From JAFECT01 sp963838235 (lineage in GTDB: Bacteria; Pseudomonadota; Alphaproteobacteria; Caulobacterales; Caulobacteraceae), in the NCBI GenBank assembly GCA_963838235.1, contig CAWIQJ010000005.1:992001-1056000 (forward strand): a stretch of 64,000 nucleotides of DNA, given 5' to 3'. The notes under the pieces are model-generated. The model saw only the letters and a program-made list of their open reading frames with translations, made no database searches and was not told the origin of the DNA. Each line of letters begins with the position of its first letter. Position 1 is the stretch's first letter. This document shows positions 17,111 through 25,611 of this stretch, one piece after another. The position numbers and the translations under genes are program-made.

Positions 17111-18087
17111 GCAAAGTCCTGCGGAGCGTAGTGACCGGCGTCGGCGGCTATCTTCCCGAACAGATCCAGACCAACGACGACCTCGCCAAACTGGTCGAGA
17201 CCACCGACGCCTGGATCGTCGAGCGCACCGGCATCCGCCAGCGCCATCGCGCGCCGCCGGAGCAGCTGACCAGCGACCTCGCGGTCGAGGCCTCGCGCCG
17301 CGCGCTTGCCGACGCGGGCCGGACCGCGGCGGAGCTGGACCTGATCATTGTGGCCACCACCACGCCCGACCTGACCTTCCCCGCCACCGCCGCCATCGTG
17401 CAGCAGAAACTGGGCGCGCCGGTCGGGACGGCCTTTGACGTCCAGGCGGTCTGTTCGGGCTTCGTCTACGCCATGGGCGTGGCCGACGGCTTCGTGGCGC
17501 GCGGCCTCTCCAAGTGCGCCCTGGTGATCGGGGCGGAGGAGATGACGCGGCTGCTCGACTACGCGGACCGGGGCACCTGTGTCCTGTTCGGCGACGGCGC
17601 CGGCGCGGTGGTGCTCGAGCCCGGGGAGGGCGACGGGACGCCCTCAGATCGTGGCCTGCTGGGCTTTTCGCTCAGTTGTGACGGTTCCAAGACAGAGCTG
17701 CTCTTCGTCGACGGCGGACCGTCCTCGAGCGGCACCGTCGGCCACCTGCGCATGCTGGGAAATCAGGTTTTCCGCCACGCGGTGGTCAATATTTCCGAAG
17801 CGGTCCTGGCGGCGGCGGCCAGTTCCGGCGTCAGCGTCAAGGACGTGGACTGGTTCATCCCGCACCAAGCCAACCAGCGCATCCTGCACGGTGTGGCCCA
17901 CCGGCTGGGTATCGAGGAGTCCAAGGTGATCTCGACCGTGGCCGAGCACGCCAACACCTCGGCGGCCTCGATCCCGCTCGCTTTGTACCAGGGGATCCAG
18001 GACGGACGCGTCAAGCGCGGACAGCTCCTGTTGATGGAGGCGATGGGCGGCGGCCTGACCTGGGGCGCCTGCGCGCTGCGTCTGTAA
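17107..18087 (+). CDS. fabH: Beta-ketoacyl-ACP synthase III
   Basis: Starts fatty acid elongation by condensing acetyl-CoA with malonyl-ACP. The catalytic triad is visible: cysteine C116 in FDVQAVCSGFVYA, histidine in WFIPHQANQRI, and asparagine in AEHANTSAASIP. It has 326 residues, the normal size. The GTG start overlaps the plsX TGA (GTGA), so plsX and fabH are coupled. This is the standard plsX-fabH lipid cluster, followed here by ihfA. Confidence 0.97.
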   Translation: MSKVLRSVVTGVGGYLPEQIQTNDDLAKLVETTDAWIVERTGIRQRHRAPPEQLTSDLAVEASRRALADAGRTAAELDLIIVATTTPDLTFPATAAIVQQKLGAPVGTAFDVQAVCSGFVYAMGVADGFVARGLSKCALVIGAEEMTRLLDYADRGTCVLFGDGAGAVVLEPGEGDGTPSDRGLLGFSLSCDGSKTELLFVDGGPSSSGTVGHLRMLGNQVFRHAVVNISEAVLAAAASSGVSVKDVDWFIPHQANQRILHGVAHRLGIEESKVISTVAEHANTSAASIPLALYQGIQDGRVKRGQLLLMEAMGGGLTWGACALRL

Positions 18088-18196
18088 AATCTTGCGGGGG
18101 CGGTGGAGACTGCGCTAAAAAAGAGCGCGAGCCCTTTGACTTTCCTTCAGTTCGGCGTCTATTCCCTTAACAGTTGTCCGGCTCGGGGGAGTTCCC

Positions 18197-18535
18197 ATGA
18201 AAGGTGAAACACTGACGCGTGCGGACCTCTGTGAAGCGGTCTACGAGGAAGTCGGCCTGTCGCGGCAGGAGTGCTCGCAGCTCGTCGAGCGGACGCTGGA
18301 ACTGATCGCGGACGCGCTCGAACAGGGCCAGACGGTCAAACTGTCCGGCTTCGGCGTCTTCCAGGTCCGCGCCAAGCGCGCGCGCATGGGCCGCAATCCC
18401 AAGACCGGCGAGCCGGCCGCCATCGATCCGCGGCGCGTGATCAGCTTTCGCGCCTCGCAGGTGATGAAGGCGCGGGTGAACGGCGACGGCGACGGCGTCG
18501 CCTACGACGACGACAACAATCACTACGCCGCCTAG
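18197..18535 (+). CDS. ihfA: Integration host factor alpha subunit
   Basis: DNA-bending HU/IHF family protein. The LTRADLCEAVYEEVGLSRQECSQLVE helix pair, the TVKLSGFGVF turn and the arm motif GRNPKTGEP, with the intercalating proline, are all present, and the sequence matches the IHF-alpha rather than the HU or IHF-beta pattern. It has 112 residues with an acidic C-terminal tail (DGDGVAYDDDN). A GGGGGA ribosome-binding site precedes the ATG. ihfA followed by a MerR gene is a conserved pair in this group. Confidence 0.95.
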   Translation: MKGETLTRADLCEAVYEEVGLSRQECSQLVERTLELIADALEQGQTVKLSGFGVFQVRAKRARMGRNPKTGEPAAIDPRRVISFRASQVMKARVNGDGDGVAYDDDNNHYAA

Positions 18536-18546
18536 GCCCGAGCGCC

Positions 18547-19008
18547 TTGAGCAAGAGCCCGCTCGCATTCCGCACCATCTCCGAAGCCGCCGACGAGATC
18601 GGCGTGCCGCAGCACGTGCTGCGCTTCTGGGAGACCAAGTTCTCGTTCCTGCGTCCGATGAAGCGCGCGGGCGGCCGGCGCTTCTACCGTCCCCAGGATG
18701 TGGCGGTGCTGCGCGGGGTGAAGGCCCTGCTCTACACCCAGGGCTACAAGATCGAGGGCGTCCAGAAGCTCTACCGCCAGAACGGCCTGAAGCGCCTGGT
18801 CGACGCCGGCGGGCCGAGCGCTGAGGCCGACCTGCCGCTCGACGAGGCCTTCGACGAAACCATCGAAACCGACGCTTCGGCCGCACGCACGCCGCACGCC
18901 GGAAGCAACGGCGCCCTGTCGCCGCAGGCGCGCGTCCGGTTGAAACGGGCCCTGGAAGAGGTCGAAACCGCCAAGGCGCGGCTCGATTCCCTGCTCGCGC
19001 GGTCCTGA
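18547..19008 (+). CDS. MerR family transcriptional regulator
   Basis: A 153-residue regulator with an N-terminal MerR winged helix-turn-helix: FRTISEAADEIGVPQHVLRFWETKFSFLRPMKRAGGRRFYRPQDVAVLRGVKALLY spans the HTH and wing. The C-terminal effector part is short, acidic and then coiled-coil-like (VRLKRALEEVETAKARLDSLL). The TTG start at 18547, 11 bases after ihfA, is chosen because it begins at the conserved segment. Function unknown. Confidence 0.9.
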   Translation: MSKSPLAFRTISEAADEIGVPQHVLRFWETKFSFLRPMKRAGGRRFYRPQDVAVLRGVKALLYTQGYKIEGVQKLYRQNGLKRLVDAGGPSAEADLPLDEAFDETIETDASAARTPHAGSNGALSPQARVRLKRALEEVETAKARLDSLLARS

Positions 19009-19067
19009 ACCTCGGCCTGATCTAAGGCGTTGCGGGCCGCCCCCGCGGTCCCTATAAGGGCGCCCTT

Positions 19068-19144
<77 letters not shown>

Positions 19145-19169
19145 ATCTCTCCCGACATGTCGGATAAGG

Positions 19170-19199
19170 AAGCGGCTCCCGAAGCGGGAGCCGCTTTTT
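19170..19199 (+). terminator. Rho-independent terminator after tRNA-Pro(GGG)
   Basis: AAGCGGCTCCCG and CGGGAGCCGCTT pair over 11-12 bases with a short loop, followed by TTTTT. It lies 25 bases beyond the tRNA and faces the convergent CBS-domain gene, which it may also serve. Confidence 0.88.
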
Positions 19200-19209
19200 A
19201 TTTTCGGCT

Positions 19210-19650
19210 TCAGACGCCCGTCGACTGATTGTGCGATCCGCCTGGCTGGGCGACGCCGAACATGACCGCCGCGCAGATCTCGCCGTCTGTTTCGCGTGCG
19301 AGGTCGCCGGTGGTGATGATGCCGACCAGGCGCTTTTCGCCGTCGACCACCGGCAGGCGCCGCACCTGGATGTCGGCCATATTGTCGGCGATGTCGTCGA
19401 GGTTCGCGTCATCGTAGCAGTACAACACCTCCTTGCTCATCACGTCGCGCACGCGCGTGTCCGGTCCCAGTCCCCTCGCCACCGCACGCACCGCGATGTC
19501 GCGGTCGGTGAGCATGCCGACGAGGCGGTCGTTGTCTTCCACCGGAATGAAGCCGATGTCGGACTCGAGCATCAGTTTCGCCGCGGTTTGCAAGCTCTCC
19601 CCGGGCGTGGTGGTGAGGACTTGGCGGGTCATGCAGTCGCGTACTTTCAT
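19210..19650 (-). CDS. Tandem CBS domain protein
   Basis: A 146-residue protein made of two CBS domains: MKVRDCMTRQVLTTTPGESL through FIPVEDNDRLVGMLTDRDIAVRAVARG, then RVRDVMSKEVLYCYDDANLDDIADNM through RRLPVVDGEKRLVGIITTGDLA. Such Bateman modules usually bind adenine nucleotides; the ligand and the partner are unknown. The ATG at 19650 has a GGAGA ribosome-binding site. Divergent from hsp20, which suggests a shared stress-type promoter region, but this is inference only. Confidence 0.9.
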   Translation of the reverse strand: MKVRDCMTRQVLTTTPGESLQTAAKLMLESDIGFIPVEDNDRLVGMLTDRDIAVRAVARGLGPDTRVRDVMSKEVLYCYDDANLDDIADNMADIQVRRLPVVDGEKRLVGIITTGDLARETDGEICAAVMFGVAQPGGSHNQSTGV

Positions 19651-19822
19651 CTCGGGTCTCCATCGACTCGGAGGGAAAACGACGAAACCGGGCGCGCAAC
19701 TTGTGCGTTCCGTAGGCGGCTCATGAAATTTGCGGCAAGGCTCGTTTATCCGGAACCGCGCATCGAGGCCGCCGGTTCTTGGCGCAGCGGGGGCAAACCG
19801 CCTGACATGATGGAGACGTCCG

Positions 19823-20485
19823 ATGCCTGACGCGCAAGGCCAAGGTTCGCAAACCAACACCGAGTCGATGAACGACACGCCGCGCGCCCGCGGCAAGGAC
19901 GGCGAGCGCCGTCCGCATGAGACGGCGTCGTTCGACGCCGCGCACCGCGCGCGCGACGACGGCGCCATGTCGGAGCGGTCGCCCTATCTGACCACGCCGG
20001 ACCTGTGGCGTGAGACCTGGCGTCCGCTGGCGACGATCCAGTCTGAGATGGCGCGCTGGTTCGATGAGGTCTGGCGCGAGGCGGCGAGCAACCGCGGCGG
20101 CTACATCAGTTCGACCCGCGGCCTGCCGGAACTCGCCGGCGCCACAGGCTTTGCCGGCCTGCCCCGCGCGGACCTGAAGGAGACCGACAAGGACTATCGC
20201 CTGCACGTGGAGTTGCCCGGGTTGAAGGTCTCCGACGTCCAGCTCGAGGTCGACGGCGACGCCCTGGTCGTGCGCGGCGTGAAGTCGGACGACCATCAAA
20301 CCGACAACGCCAACTTCCACATCACCGAGCGCCGCTTCGGCCGCGTGGAGCGTCGGTTCGCCCTGCCGCGCGACGTGGACCCGACCACGGTGAAGGCGGA
20401 TTTCCGCGACGGCGTGCTGAACGTGGTGCTGCCCAAGGACGCCGCAGCCGAACAGCGGCGCCGCATCGAGGTGCGGCCGGGCTGA
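19823..20485 (+). CDS. Hsp20/alpha-crystallin family small heat shock protein
   Basis: An ATP-independent holdase chaperone of 220 residues. The N-terminal 95 residues are polar and variable. The alpha-crystallin domain runs from about PRADLKETDKDYRLHVELPGLKVSDVQLEVDGDALVVRG to GRVERRFALPRDVDPTTVKADFRDGVLNVVLPK, and the tail is RRRIEVRPG. GGAGACG precedes the ATG. It lies opposite a CBS-domain gene with a 172-base divergent region. Confidence 0.92.
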   Translation: MPDAQGQGSQTNTESMNDTPRARGKDGERRPHETASFDAAHRARDDGAMSERSPYLTTPDLWRETWRPLATIQSEMARWFDEVWREAASNRGGYISSTRGLPELAGATGFAGLPRADLKETDKDYRLHVELPGLKVSDVQLEVDGDALVVRGVKSDDHQTDNANFHITERRFGRVERRFALPRDVDPTTVKADFRDGVLNVVLPKDAAAEQRRRIEVRPG

Positions 20486-20576
20486 ACGCTCACGGCCTTG
20501 CGATCACGGGTGCGGGAACCGACGCCGTTCCAATCGGTTGGCTTGGGACGGCGGAGGCCCGCCTGAACGTGCACCT

Positions 20577-20741
20577 ATGGTCGATCCCGATGGCGACGCG
20601 CCGGAAGATTTGACGGATGAGGCTGAGGAAGCGTCTGCGCTCGCCGACGTCGAAACCCCTGAGACTGAAGCGACCCTACCGGTGATCTGCGATCCGGTGA
20701 TCGGCTTCGTCTGTCCGAAGCACGCTGCGCTGAAAGGTTAG
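20577..20741 (+). CDS. Small acidic hypothetical protein
   Basis: A possible 54-residue acidic protein (EDLTDEAEEASALADVETPE) ending in CDPVIGFVCPKHAALKG with two cysteines. It starts at ATG 20577; no good ribosome-binding site is visible. No family recognised. It is kept because codon bias is coding-like and it fills the gap before the convergent DUF2842 gene. Confidence 0.4.
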   Translation: MVDPDGDAPEDLTDEAEEASALADVETPETEATLPVICDPVIGFVCPKHAALKG

Positions 20742-20745
20742 AGCT

Positions 20746-20958
20746 TTAAGCCCGGGGCCTGCGAAAGCGGCCGTGCTCGGCCCAGGTGAACAGCGGAAAC
20801 AGCGGCAGGCCCCACGCTACGCCCGCGAGGGCGAGGTAGAGATATTTCATCCAGCCCGCCGGCACATAGGCCGCGAGCCACATCGCGCCCACGATCCAGA
20901 CGACGAGAAAGACAAGCGTTATGACGCCCGCCAGCGCCTTGCGCGTGCGCGGACCCAT
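20746..20958 (-). CDS. DUF2842 small membrane protein
   Basis: A 70-residue protein with two transmembrane segments (VITLVFLVVWIVGAMWLAAYV and YLYLALAGVAWGLPLFPLF) and the family ending FTWAEHGRFRR. DUF2842 occurs mainly in alphaproteobacteria and has no known function. It follows the next minus-strand membrane gene by four bases, forming a two-gene unit. Confidence 0.85.
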   Translation of the reverse strand: MGPRTRKALAGVITLVFLVVWIVGAMWLAAYVPAGWMKYLYLALAGVAWGLPLFPLFTWAEHGRFRRPRA

Positions 20959-20962
20959 GGCG

Positions 20963-21220
20963 TCAGGCGCGCCGGCGCACGGCGGCCATGGTGATCAGCA
21001 GGAAGCCCGCGCCGATCGCCGCGAGCGTATCCTCCGTCCACGGGCCCGCGAACTCCGCCGCGGTGACCCGGGCGATGAACAGGCCGAGGAAGGCGCCGAC
21101 CAGGCCGACCGCAACCGCCGAGATCAGGCCGTGACGGCGGCCGGTCAAAAGGTCGGCCAGCCAGCCCAGCACCACGCCGATCGCCGCCACGATCAGGATG
21201 GTCACCCAATTCTCGCCCAT
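20963..21220 (-). CDS. GlsB/YeaQ/YmgE-like small membrane protein
   Basis: An 85-residue protein with three predicted hydrophobic segments: ILIVAAIGVVLGWLADLLTG, ISAVAVGLVGAFLGLFIA, and a last helix LAAIGAGFLLITMAAV. The glycine-rich pattern resembles transglycosylase-associated (GlsB/YeaQ) stress proteins. Co-oriented with the DUF2842 gene and divergent from ctaA. Confidence 0.7.
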   Translation of the reverse strand: MGENWVTILIVAAIGVVLGWLADLLTGRRHGLISAVAVGLVGAFLGLFIARVTAAEFAGPWTEDTLAAIGAGFLLITMAAVRRRA

Positions 21221-21369
21221 GGGAATCGACTCCGCTGAAGCGCGCCCGAGCGGTGGAATACGACAGCGGCGGCCCCGGTTCCAAGGCCTCAGGCGACGAA
21301 GCCTGGCGGAACGACGTTCGGACGCGGCCCTGGACGCGGGGGGCAGGCTCGCCTAATCCGCCTCGGCGC

Positions 21370-22440
21370 ATGCGATATTTCCAACCCGATCAGCGATCCC
21401 GCGCCGTGGCCGTTTGGCTGTTCGTGCTCGCGGCCATGGTCCTGGCCATGGTGGTCGTGGGCGGCGCGACGCGCCTGACCCACTCGGGGCTGTCGATCAC
21501 CCAATGGAAACCGGTCCGCGGCGTGATCCCGCCGCTGAACCCGAGCGAGTGGGCGCAGGAGTTCGCAGCCTACAAGCAGATCCCCCAATACAAGCTGCTG
21601 AACCCGGGCATGAGCCTGGCTGCGTTCAAAGGCATCTACTGGTGGGAATGGACCCACCGCCTGCTTGGCCGGCTGGTCGGCGTGGTGTTCGCGTTCCCCT
21701 TCATCTGGTTTCTCCTGCGCGGGCAGTTGAACCGCAGCCTGATCGTGCGCTGCCTGATCCTGTTTGCGCTGGGCGCCCTGCAGGGGCTGATCGGCTGGTG
21801 GATGGTGGCCTCGGGGCTCGAGGTCCGCACCTCCGTCGCTCCCGAGCGGCTCGCGATCCATCTGGGCGCGGCGCTGATCCTGTTCGTGGCTCTGATCTGG
21901 ACCGGTCTCAACGCCCTGGCGCGCGACCGAGAAGCGCGTCCGCCGGGCAGCTGGACCGCCATCGCAGGCGTCATTCTGGCCCTGACCTATCTGCAGTCGC
22001 TCCTGGGGGCTCTGGTGGCGGGCAATCAGGCGGGGCTGATCTACAACGACTGGCCGCTGATGAACGGCAGGCTGCTGGCGCCCGTCGACTGGAAAGGCGG
22101 GGTGATGCACGCCTTGCTGCACGACCAGGCGCTGGTCCAGTTCGACCACCGGATAGGCGCCTATCTGCTGCTCATCGCCGCGAGCGCCTATGTGGTCCTC
22201 ATCCTGCGGGCCCGGGCGCCGGACGCCCTGAAACTCGCCGCCGAAGTCCTGGCGCTCCTCGTCTGGATTCAGGCCGGCCTGGGCATCGCGACCCTGATGA
22301 ACGCCGCCCCGCTGCCGCTGGCCCTGATCCACCAGCTGGGCGCCGCCCTGGTGCTGACCGCGGCGACCTACAATCTCTGGCGCGTCCGGCGGATGAACGA
22401 GCGGTCTTACGCCGGCGGGATCGGGGCTCAGAACCTCTAA
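21370..22440 (+). CDS. ctaA: Heme A synthase (COX15/CtaA)
   Basis: Oxidises heme O to heme A for cytochrome aa3-type oxidases; an inner-membrane protein with about eight helices in two four-helix halves. Conserved parts are GGATRLTHSGLSITQWKPVRG, WWEWTHRLLGRLVG (heme histidines), NDWPLMNG and VQFDHRIGAYLLL with LIHQLGAALVLT. This is the alphaproteobacterial/mitochondrial type, with no cysteine pair in the first loop. ATG 21370 gives MRYFQPDQRSR; upstream in-frame codons are not conserved-looking. 356 residues. Confidence 0.95.
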   Translation: MRYFQPDQRSRAVAVWLFVLAAMVLAMVVVGGATRLTHSGLSITQWKPVRGVIPPLNPSEWAQEFAAYKQIPQYKLLNPGMSLAAFKGIYWWEWTHRLLGRLVGVVFAFPFIWFLLRGQLNRSLIVRCLILFALGALQGLIGWWMVASGLEVRTSVAPERLAIHLGAALILFVALIWTGLNALARDREARPPGSWTAIAGVILALTYLQSLLGALVAGNQAGLIYNDWPLMNGRLLAPVDWKGGVMHALLHDQALVQFDHRIGAYLLLIAASAYVVLILRARAPDALKLAAEVLALLVWIQAGLGIATLMNAAPLPLALIHQLGAALVLTAATYNLWRVRRMNERSYAGGIGAQNL

Positions 22441-22449
22441 AGCGGCATT

Positions 22450-22478
22450 TTGTTCCGGTATTATGATACCGTTATAAA
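22450..22478 (+). promoter_or_regulatory. AT-rich promoter-like site with central palindrome CGGTAT-TATG-ATACCG
   Basis: TTGTTC (22450-22455) and TATAAA (22473-22478) are 17 bases apart, and the spacer is almost filled by a perfect 6-bp dyad (22456-22471). The composition is sharply AT-rich against its neighbours. It could be a repressor-controlled upstream promoter for rplM-rpsI, or a weak ctaA terminator hairpin; there is no U-run directly after the stem. Confidence 0.4.
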
Positions 22479-22529
22479 AATATGCAATAAATACAGCGAG
22501 CTAACCGTCAGTAATGCGCACACTTGCCG

Positions 22530-22558
22530 TTGACGCCGCCCCGGGCCTCCTGTACTGA
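22530..22558 (+). promoter_or_regulatory. Likely sigma70-type promoter of rplM-rpsI
   Basis: TTGACG, a 17-base spacer, then TACTGA, placed about 50 bases before the rplM ATG. Strong -35 element and ideal spacing; the assignment is by pattern only. Confidence 0.5.
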
Positions 22559-22607
22559 AGCGCGCTTCGCGGGTCGCCCGGAGGCCCCGTTCCCGAGGAT
22601 TTCGACC

Positions 22608-23084
22608 ATGCTGAGATCGTCCACGGCTTCGCTGAAGCCCGCCGATGTCGAGAAGAAGTGGATCGTGATCGACGCGAAGGACGCCGTGGTCGGCCGCCTC
22701 GCTTCGTTCATCGCCCTGCGGCTTCGCGGCAAGCACCGGCCCGACTACACCCCGCACGTCGACTGCGGCGACCATGTCATCGTCATCAACTGCGACAAGG
22801 TGAAGTTCACCGGCCGCAAGACCGAGAACAAGGTCTACTACCGTCACACCGGCCACCCGGGCGGCGTCAAGCAACGCACCCCCAAGGGCATCCTCAGCGG
22901 CCGCTTCCCCGAGCGCGTGCTCGAGAAAGCGGTTGAGCGCATGCTGCCGAAGGAAAGCCCGCTGGCGCGTGAGCAACTCACCCACCTGCGCATCTACGCC
23001 GACGGCGCGCACCCGCACGACGCGCAGAAGCCCGAAGTGATCGACTTCGCCGCGCGCAACACCAAGAACGTCCGGAGCCAATAA
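22608..23084 (+). CDS. rplM: 50S ribosomal protein L13
   Basis: Ribosomal large-subunit protein. The sequence KWIVIDAKDAVVGRLASFIALRLRGKHRPDYTPHVDCGDHVIVIN and the signature GHPGGVKQRTPK through GMLPKESPL-like VERMLPKESPLAREQLTHLRIY are canonical. 158 residues from ATG 22608. It is co-transcribed with rpsI, whose ATG begins one base after the rplM TAA. Confidence 0.98.
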   Translation: MLRSSTASLKPADVEKKWIVIDAKDAVVGRLASFIALRLRGKHRPDYTPHVDCGDHVIVINCDKVKFTGRKTENKVYYRHTGHPGGVKQRTPKGILSGRFPERVLEKAVERMLPKESPLAREQLTHLRIYADGAHPHDAQKPEVIDFAARNTKNVRSQ

Positions 23085-23085
23085 G

Positions 23086-23568
23086 ATGAGCGAAACGCAA
23101 GGCTTCGACGCCCTCCAAGGCCTGTCGAGCAACCCGGAAGGCGCTAACGCCACGCCGGTGCGCGAACAGATCCTCGACAAGTTCGGCCGCGCCTACGCGA
23201 CCGGCAAGCGCAAGAACGCCATCGCGCGCGTGTCGATCAAGCCGGGCTCCGGCAAGATCACCATCAACGAGCGCGACCAGGAGAAGTATTTCGCCCGTCC
23301 GGTGCTGCGCATGATGATCGCCCAGCCGATGGTGATCACCGACCGCGCCACCCAGTTCGACGTGATCGTCACGGTGGAAGGGTCGGGCCTGTCGGGTCAG
23401 GCCGGCGCCATCCGTCACGGCATCTCCAAGGCGCTGACCTATTACGAGCCGGCGCTGCGCCCGGCGCTGAAGGCCGCGGGCTTCCTGACCCGCGACAGCC
23501 GCATCGTCGAGCGGAAGAAGTACGGCCGCGCCAAGGCGCGCCGCAGCTTCCAGTTCTCGAAGCGCTAA
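23086..23568 (+). CDS. rpsI: 30S ribosomal protein S9
   Basis: Ribosomal small-subunit protein whose C-terminal tail contacts the P-site tRNA. RAYATGKRKNAIARVSIKPGSGKITINERDQEKYF, GLSGQAGAIRHGISKAL and the terminal KKYGRAKARRSFQFSKR are diagnostic. The N-terminal 30 residues are an alphaproteobacterial extension. A hairpin terminator follows. Confidence 0.98.
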   Translation: MSETQGFDALQGLSSNPEGANATPVREQILDKFGRAYATGKRKNAIARVSIKPGSGKITINERDQEKYFARPVLRMMIAQPMVITDRATQFDVIVTVEGSGLSGQAGAIRHGISKALTYYEPALRPALKAAGFLTRDSRIVERKKYGRAKARRSFQFSKR

Positions 23569-23592
23569 GCGTCGTCACATCGACATCGCAAG

Positions 23593-23625
23593 CGGGCGCT
23601 TCGGGAAACCGGAGCGCCCGTTTCG
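23593..23625 (+). terminator. Rho-independent terminator of rplM-rpsI
   Basis: CGGGCGCTTCGG and CCGGAGCGCCCG pair around a GAAA loop, with a TTTCGTTT tract after the stem. It lies 25 bases past the rpsI stop and just before argC. Confidence 0.85.
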
Positions 23626-23641
23626 TTTGTGGGGTCAGGCC

Positions 23642-24574
23642 ATGCAAAAGATTTTCATCGACGGCGAAGCGGGCACGACGGGCTTACAGATCCGCGCGCG
23701 TCTCGAAGTCCGCCGCGATCTCGAACTGATCGCCATCGATCCGGCGCGGCGCAAAGACCCGGCGGCGCGCGCCGAAGCGCTGAACGGTTGCGACCTCGCG
23801 ATCCTGTGTTTGCCCGACGATGCGGCGCGCGAGGCCGTGACTCTGATCGAGAATTCCGACGTGCGGGTGATCGACGCCTCGACCGCGCATCGCACGGCGC
23901 CCGGCTGGACCTACGGATTCGCCGAGATGTCGAAGACCCAGCGCGGCGAGATCGCCAAATCGAAGCGCGTGGCCAATCCCGGCTGCTATCCGACCGGCTT
24001 CATCGCCCTGGTGCGGCCGCTGGTGGAGGCGGGTCTGGTGCCGGCCGACTGGCCGGTCACCGTCAACGCGGTGTCGGGCTACAGCGGCGGCGGCAAGGCG
24101 ACGATCGCCGAGTTCGAGGGCGACGCGCCCGATCCCTTCCGCGCCTATGCGATGAACCTGGGTCACAAACACGTCCCGGAGATGCAGGCGCACGCGCACC
24201 TGATCCATCCACCGCTGTTCGCGCCGTCTGTGGGCCGCTTCGCCCAGGGCATGATCGTCGAGGTCCCGCTGCAGCTTTTTGCCTTGCCGGGCGAACCCAC
24301 CCTCGACCGCATCGAACAGGTCCTGTTCGCCGCCTACGTTGGCGAGCGCTTCATCGAGGTAACGCCACGCCTCGAAGCGGCGGCGACAAAGACGCTGACG
24401 CCGGAAAGTCTGAACGGCACGAACCGGATGAGGCTGTTCGTGTTCGGCGATCCGGAGGCCGGGCAGGCGCGGCTCTGCGCCCTGTTGGACAACCTGGGCA
24501 AGGGCGCCGGCGGGGCGGCGGTGCAGAACCTCAATCTGATGCTGGGTCTGGACGAGGCGGCCGGGTTTACCTGA
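23642..24574 (+). CDS. argC: N-acetyl-gamma-glutamyl-phosphate reductase (short type)
   Basis: Reduces N-acetylglutamyl-5-phosphate with NADPH in arginine synthesis. It is 310 residues, the short (type 2) form, beginning QKIFIDGEAGTTGLQIRARL. The catalytic cysteine is in KRVANPGCYPTGFIALVRPL, and VNAVSGYSGGGKATI and GHKHVPEMQAHA complete the active site. ATG 23642 lies directly after the rpsI terminator, so it may have its own promoter or rely on readthrough. Confidence 0.96.
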   Translation: MQKIFIDGEAGTTGLQIRARLEVRRDLELIAIDPARRKDPAARAEALNGCDLAILCLPDDAAREAVTLIENSDVRVIDASTAHRTAPGWTYGFAEMSKTQRGEIAKSKRVANPGCYPTGFIALVRPLVEAGLVPADWPVTVNAVSGYSGGGKATIAEFEGDAPDPFRAYAMNLGHKHVPEMQAHAHLIHPPLFAPSVGRFAQGMIVEVPLQLFALPGEPTLDRIEQVLFAAYVGERFIEVTPRLEAAATKTLTPESLNGTNRMRLFVFGDPEAGQARLCALLDNLGKGAGGAAVQNLNLMLGLDEAAGFT

Positions 24575-24695
24575 AAATTTCTTCCGCGGACGACCGGTCC
24601 CGCGCAACGAAGTGGTCTTGCTTCTGTGGGTTTCGGCCTTAAGTTTGCCGCGCGCCCGTGTCATCCAAGACGGGTCGCCCGCCGTATATGGGAGC

Positions 24696-25200
24696 ATGAC
24701 CCGAATGTTCGTCGCCCGCCGCTCGTTTCTCCTGGGCTCCGCCGGAGCCGCCCTGTCGCTGGCCGCCGGAGCCGGCCAGGCGCTTGCCGCCGCCGATCGC
24801 TTCGCCGCATCGCCCTGGCGCAAGATCACCAACCCGGAATGGCGCAAGCGGTTGTCGCCGCTGTCCTACCAGATCCTCGCGCGAGAACGGCACGGAGCAG
24901 GCCGGCACGAGCCCGCTGAACAATGAACATCGTCACGGCACCTTCGTGTGCATCGCCTGCGGCCTGCCGCTGTTCAAGTCAGACTGGAAGTTCGACAGCG
25001 GCACGGGCTGGCCGAGCTTCTATACGGTGATGCAGTCGAACATTTACAAGAAGTCCGACCACGAACTGCTCGAAGAGCGCACCGAGTACCATTGCGCCCA
25101 GTGCCTCGGCCACCAGGGCCACGTCTTCGACGACGGTCCCAAGCCGACCGGCCTGCGCTATTGCAACGACGGCGTGGCGCTCAGGTTCGTGCCGGGCTAG
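24696..25200 (+). CDS. msrB: Peptide methionine (R)-S-oxide reductase, Tat-type export signal (one frameshift)
   Basis: Reduces methionine-R-sulfoxide. The start at ATG 24696 gives a twin-arginine-like signal (RRSFLLGSAGAALSLAAGAGQALA), so the protein should be periplasmic. The catalytic domain has zinc cysteines in CIACGLPLF and CAQCLGHQGHVFDDGP and the catalytic cysteine in GLRYCNDGVALRF. An extra G near 24887 shifts the frame between SYQIL and RENGTEQAGTSPLN; removing it restores the family sequence. It pairs functionally with the exported MsrA at 3810-4415. Confidence 0.9.
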
Positions 25201-25254
25201 GGCGGGTCGAGGAAAAGTGCGAAGCGGTTTTCCGCCTGCGACCTGCACCGGCGA

Positions 25255-25611
25255 TTAGTCGCGGCCCATCGAGGCGATCGGCGCGAAACACCCCAGGATC
25301 AAGCGCGACGCGTCGAACGGCGGCTCGCCCGCGTTGTCCATGCGCGGATCCTCGTGCATCTTCGCTTCGGCGGCCTCGAAGCTTTCCCGGTCGGGCCAGA
25401 TCTGCCAGGTGAAGACGATCTTCTCGCCCGGCTTGGCGGCGACGGCGCGGCGGAAGTCGGTCTGTTTGCCGTCGGGAACGAAGTCCTCCCAGCTCTCGAC
25501 GATTTCGAGACAGCCGTACTCTCTGAAGAATTTCGCGCCGCTTTCCGCCCAGGCCCGATAGGCGTCGAGCTTGTCTTCGGGCACCGGGATGACGAGGCCG
25601 CAGACGTACAT
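25255..25611 (-). CDS. DUF1428 family protein
   Basis: A 118-residue protein of the DUF1428 family (ferredoxin-like, dimeric alpha-beta barrel). MYVCGLVIPVPEDKLDAYRAWAESGAKFFREYGCLEIVESWEDFVPDGK and the FTWQIWPDRESFEAAEAKMHEDPRM segment are typical. Function unknown. Its start touches the stop of the upstream membrane gene, and both follow phaC on the minus strand. Confidence 0.88.
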   Translation of the reverse strand: MYVCGLVIPVPEDKLDAYRAWAESGAKFFREYGCLEIVESWEDFVPDGKQTDFRRAVAAKPGEKIVFTWQIWPDRESFEAAEAKMHEDPRMDNAGEPPFDASRLILGCFAPIASMGRD

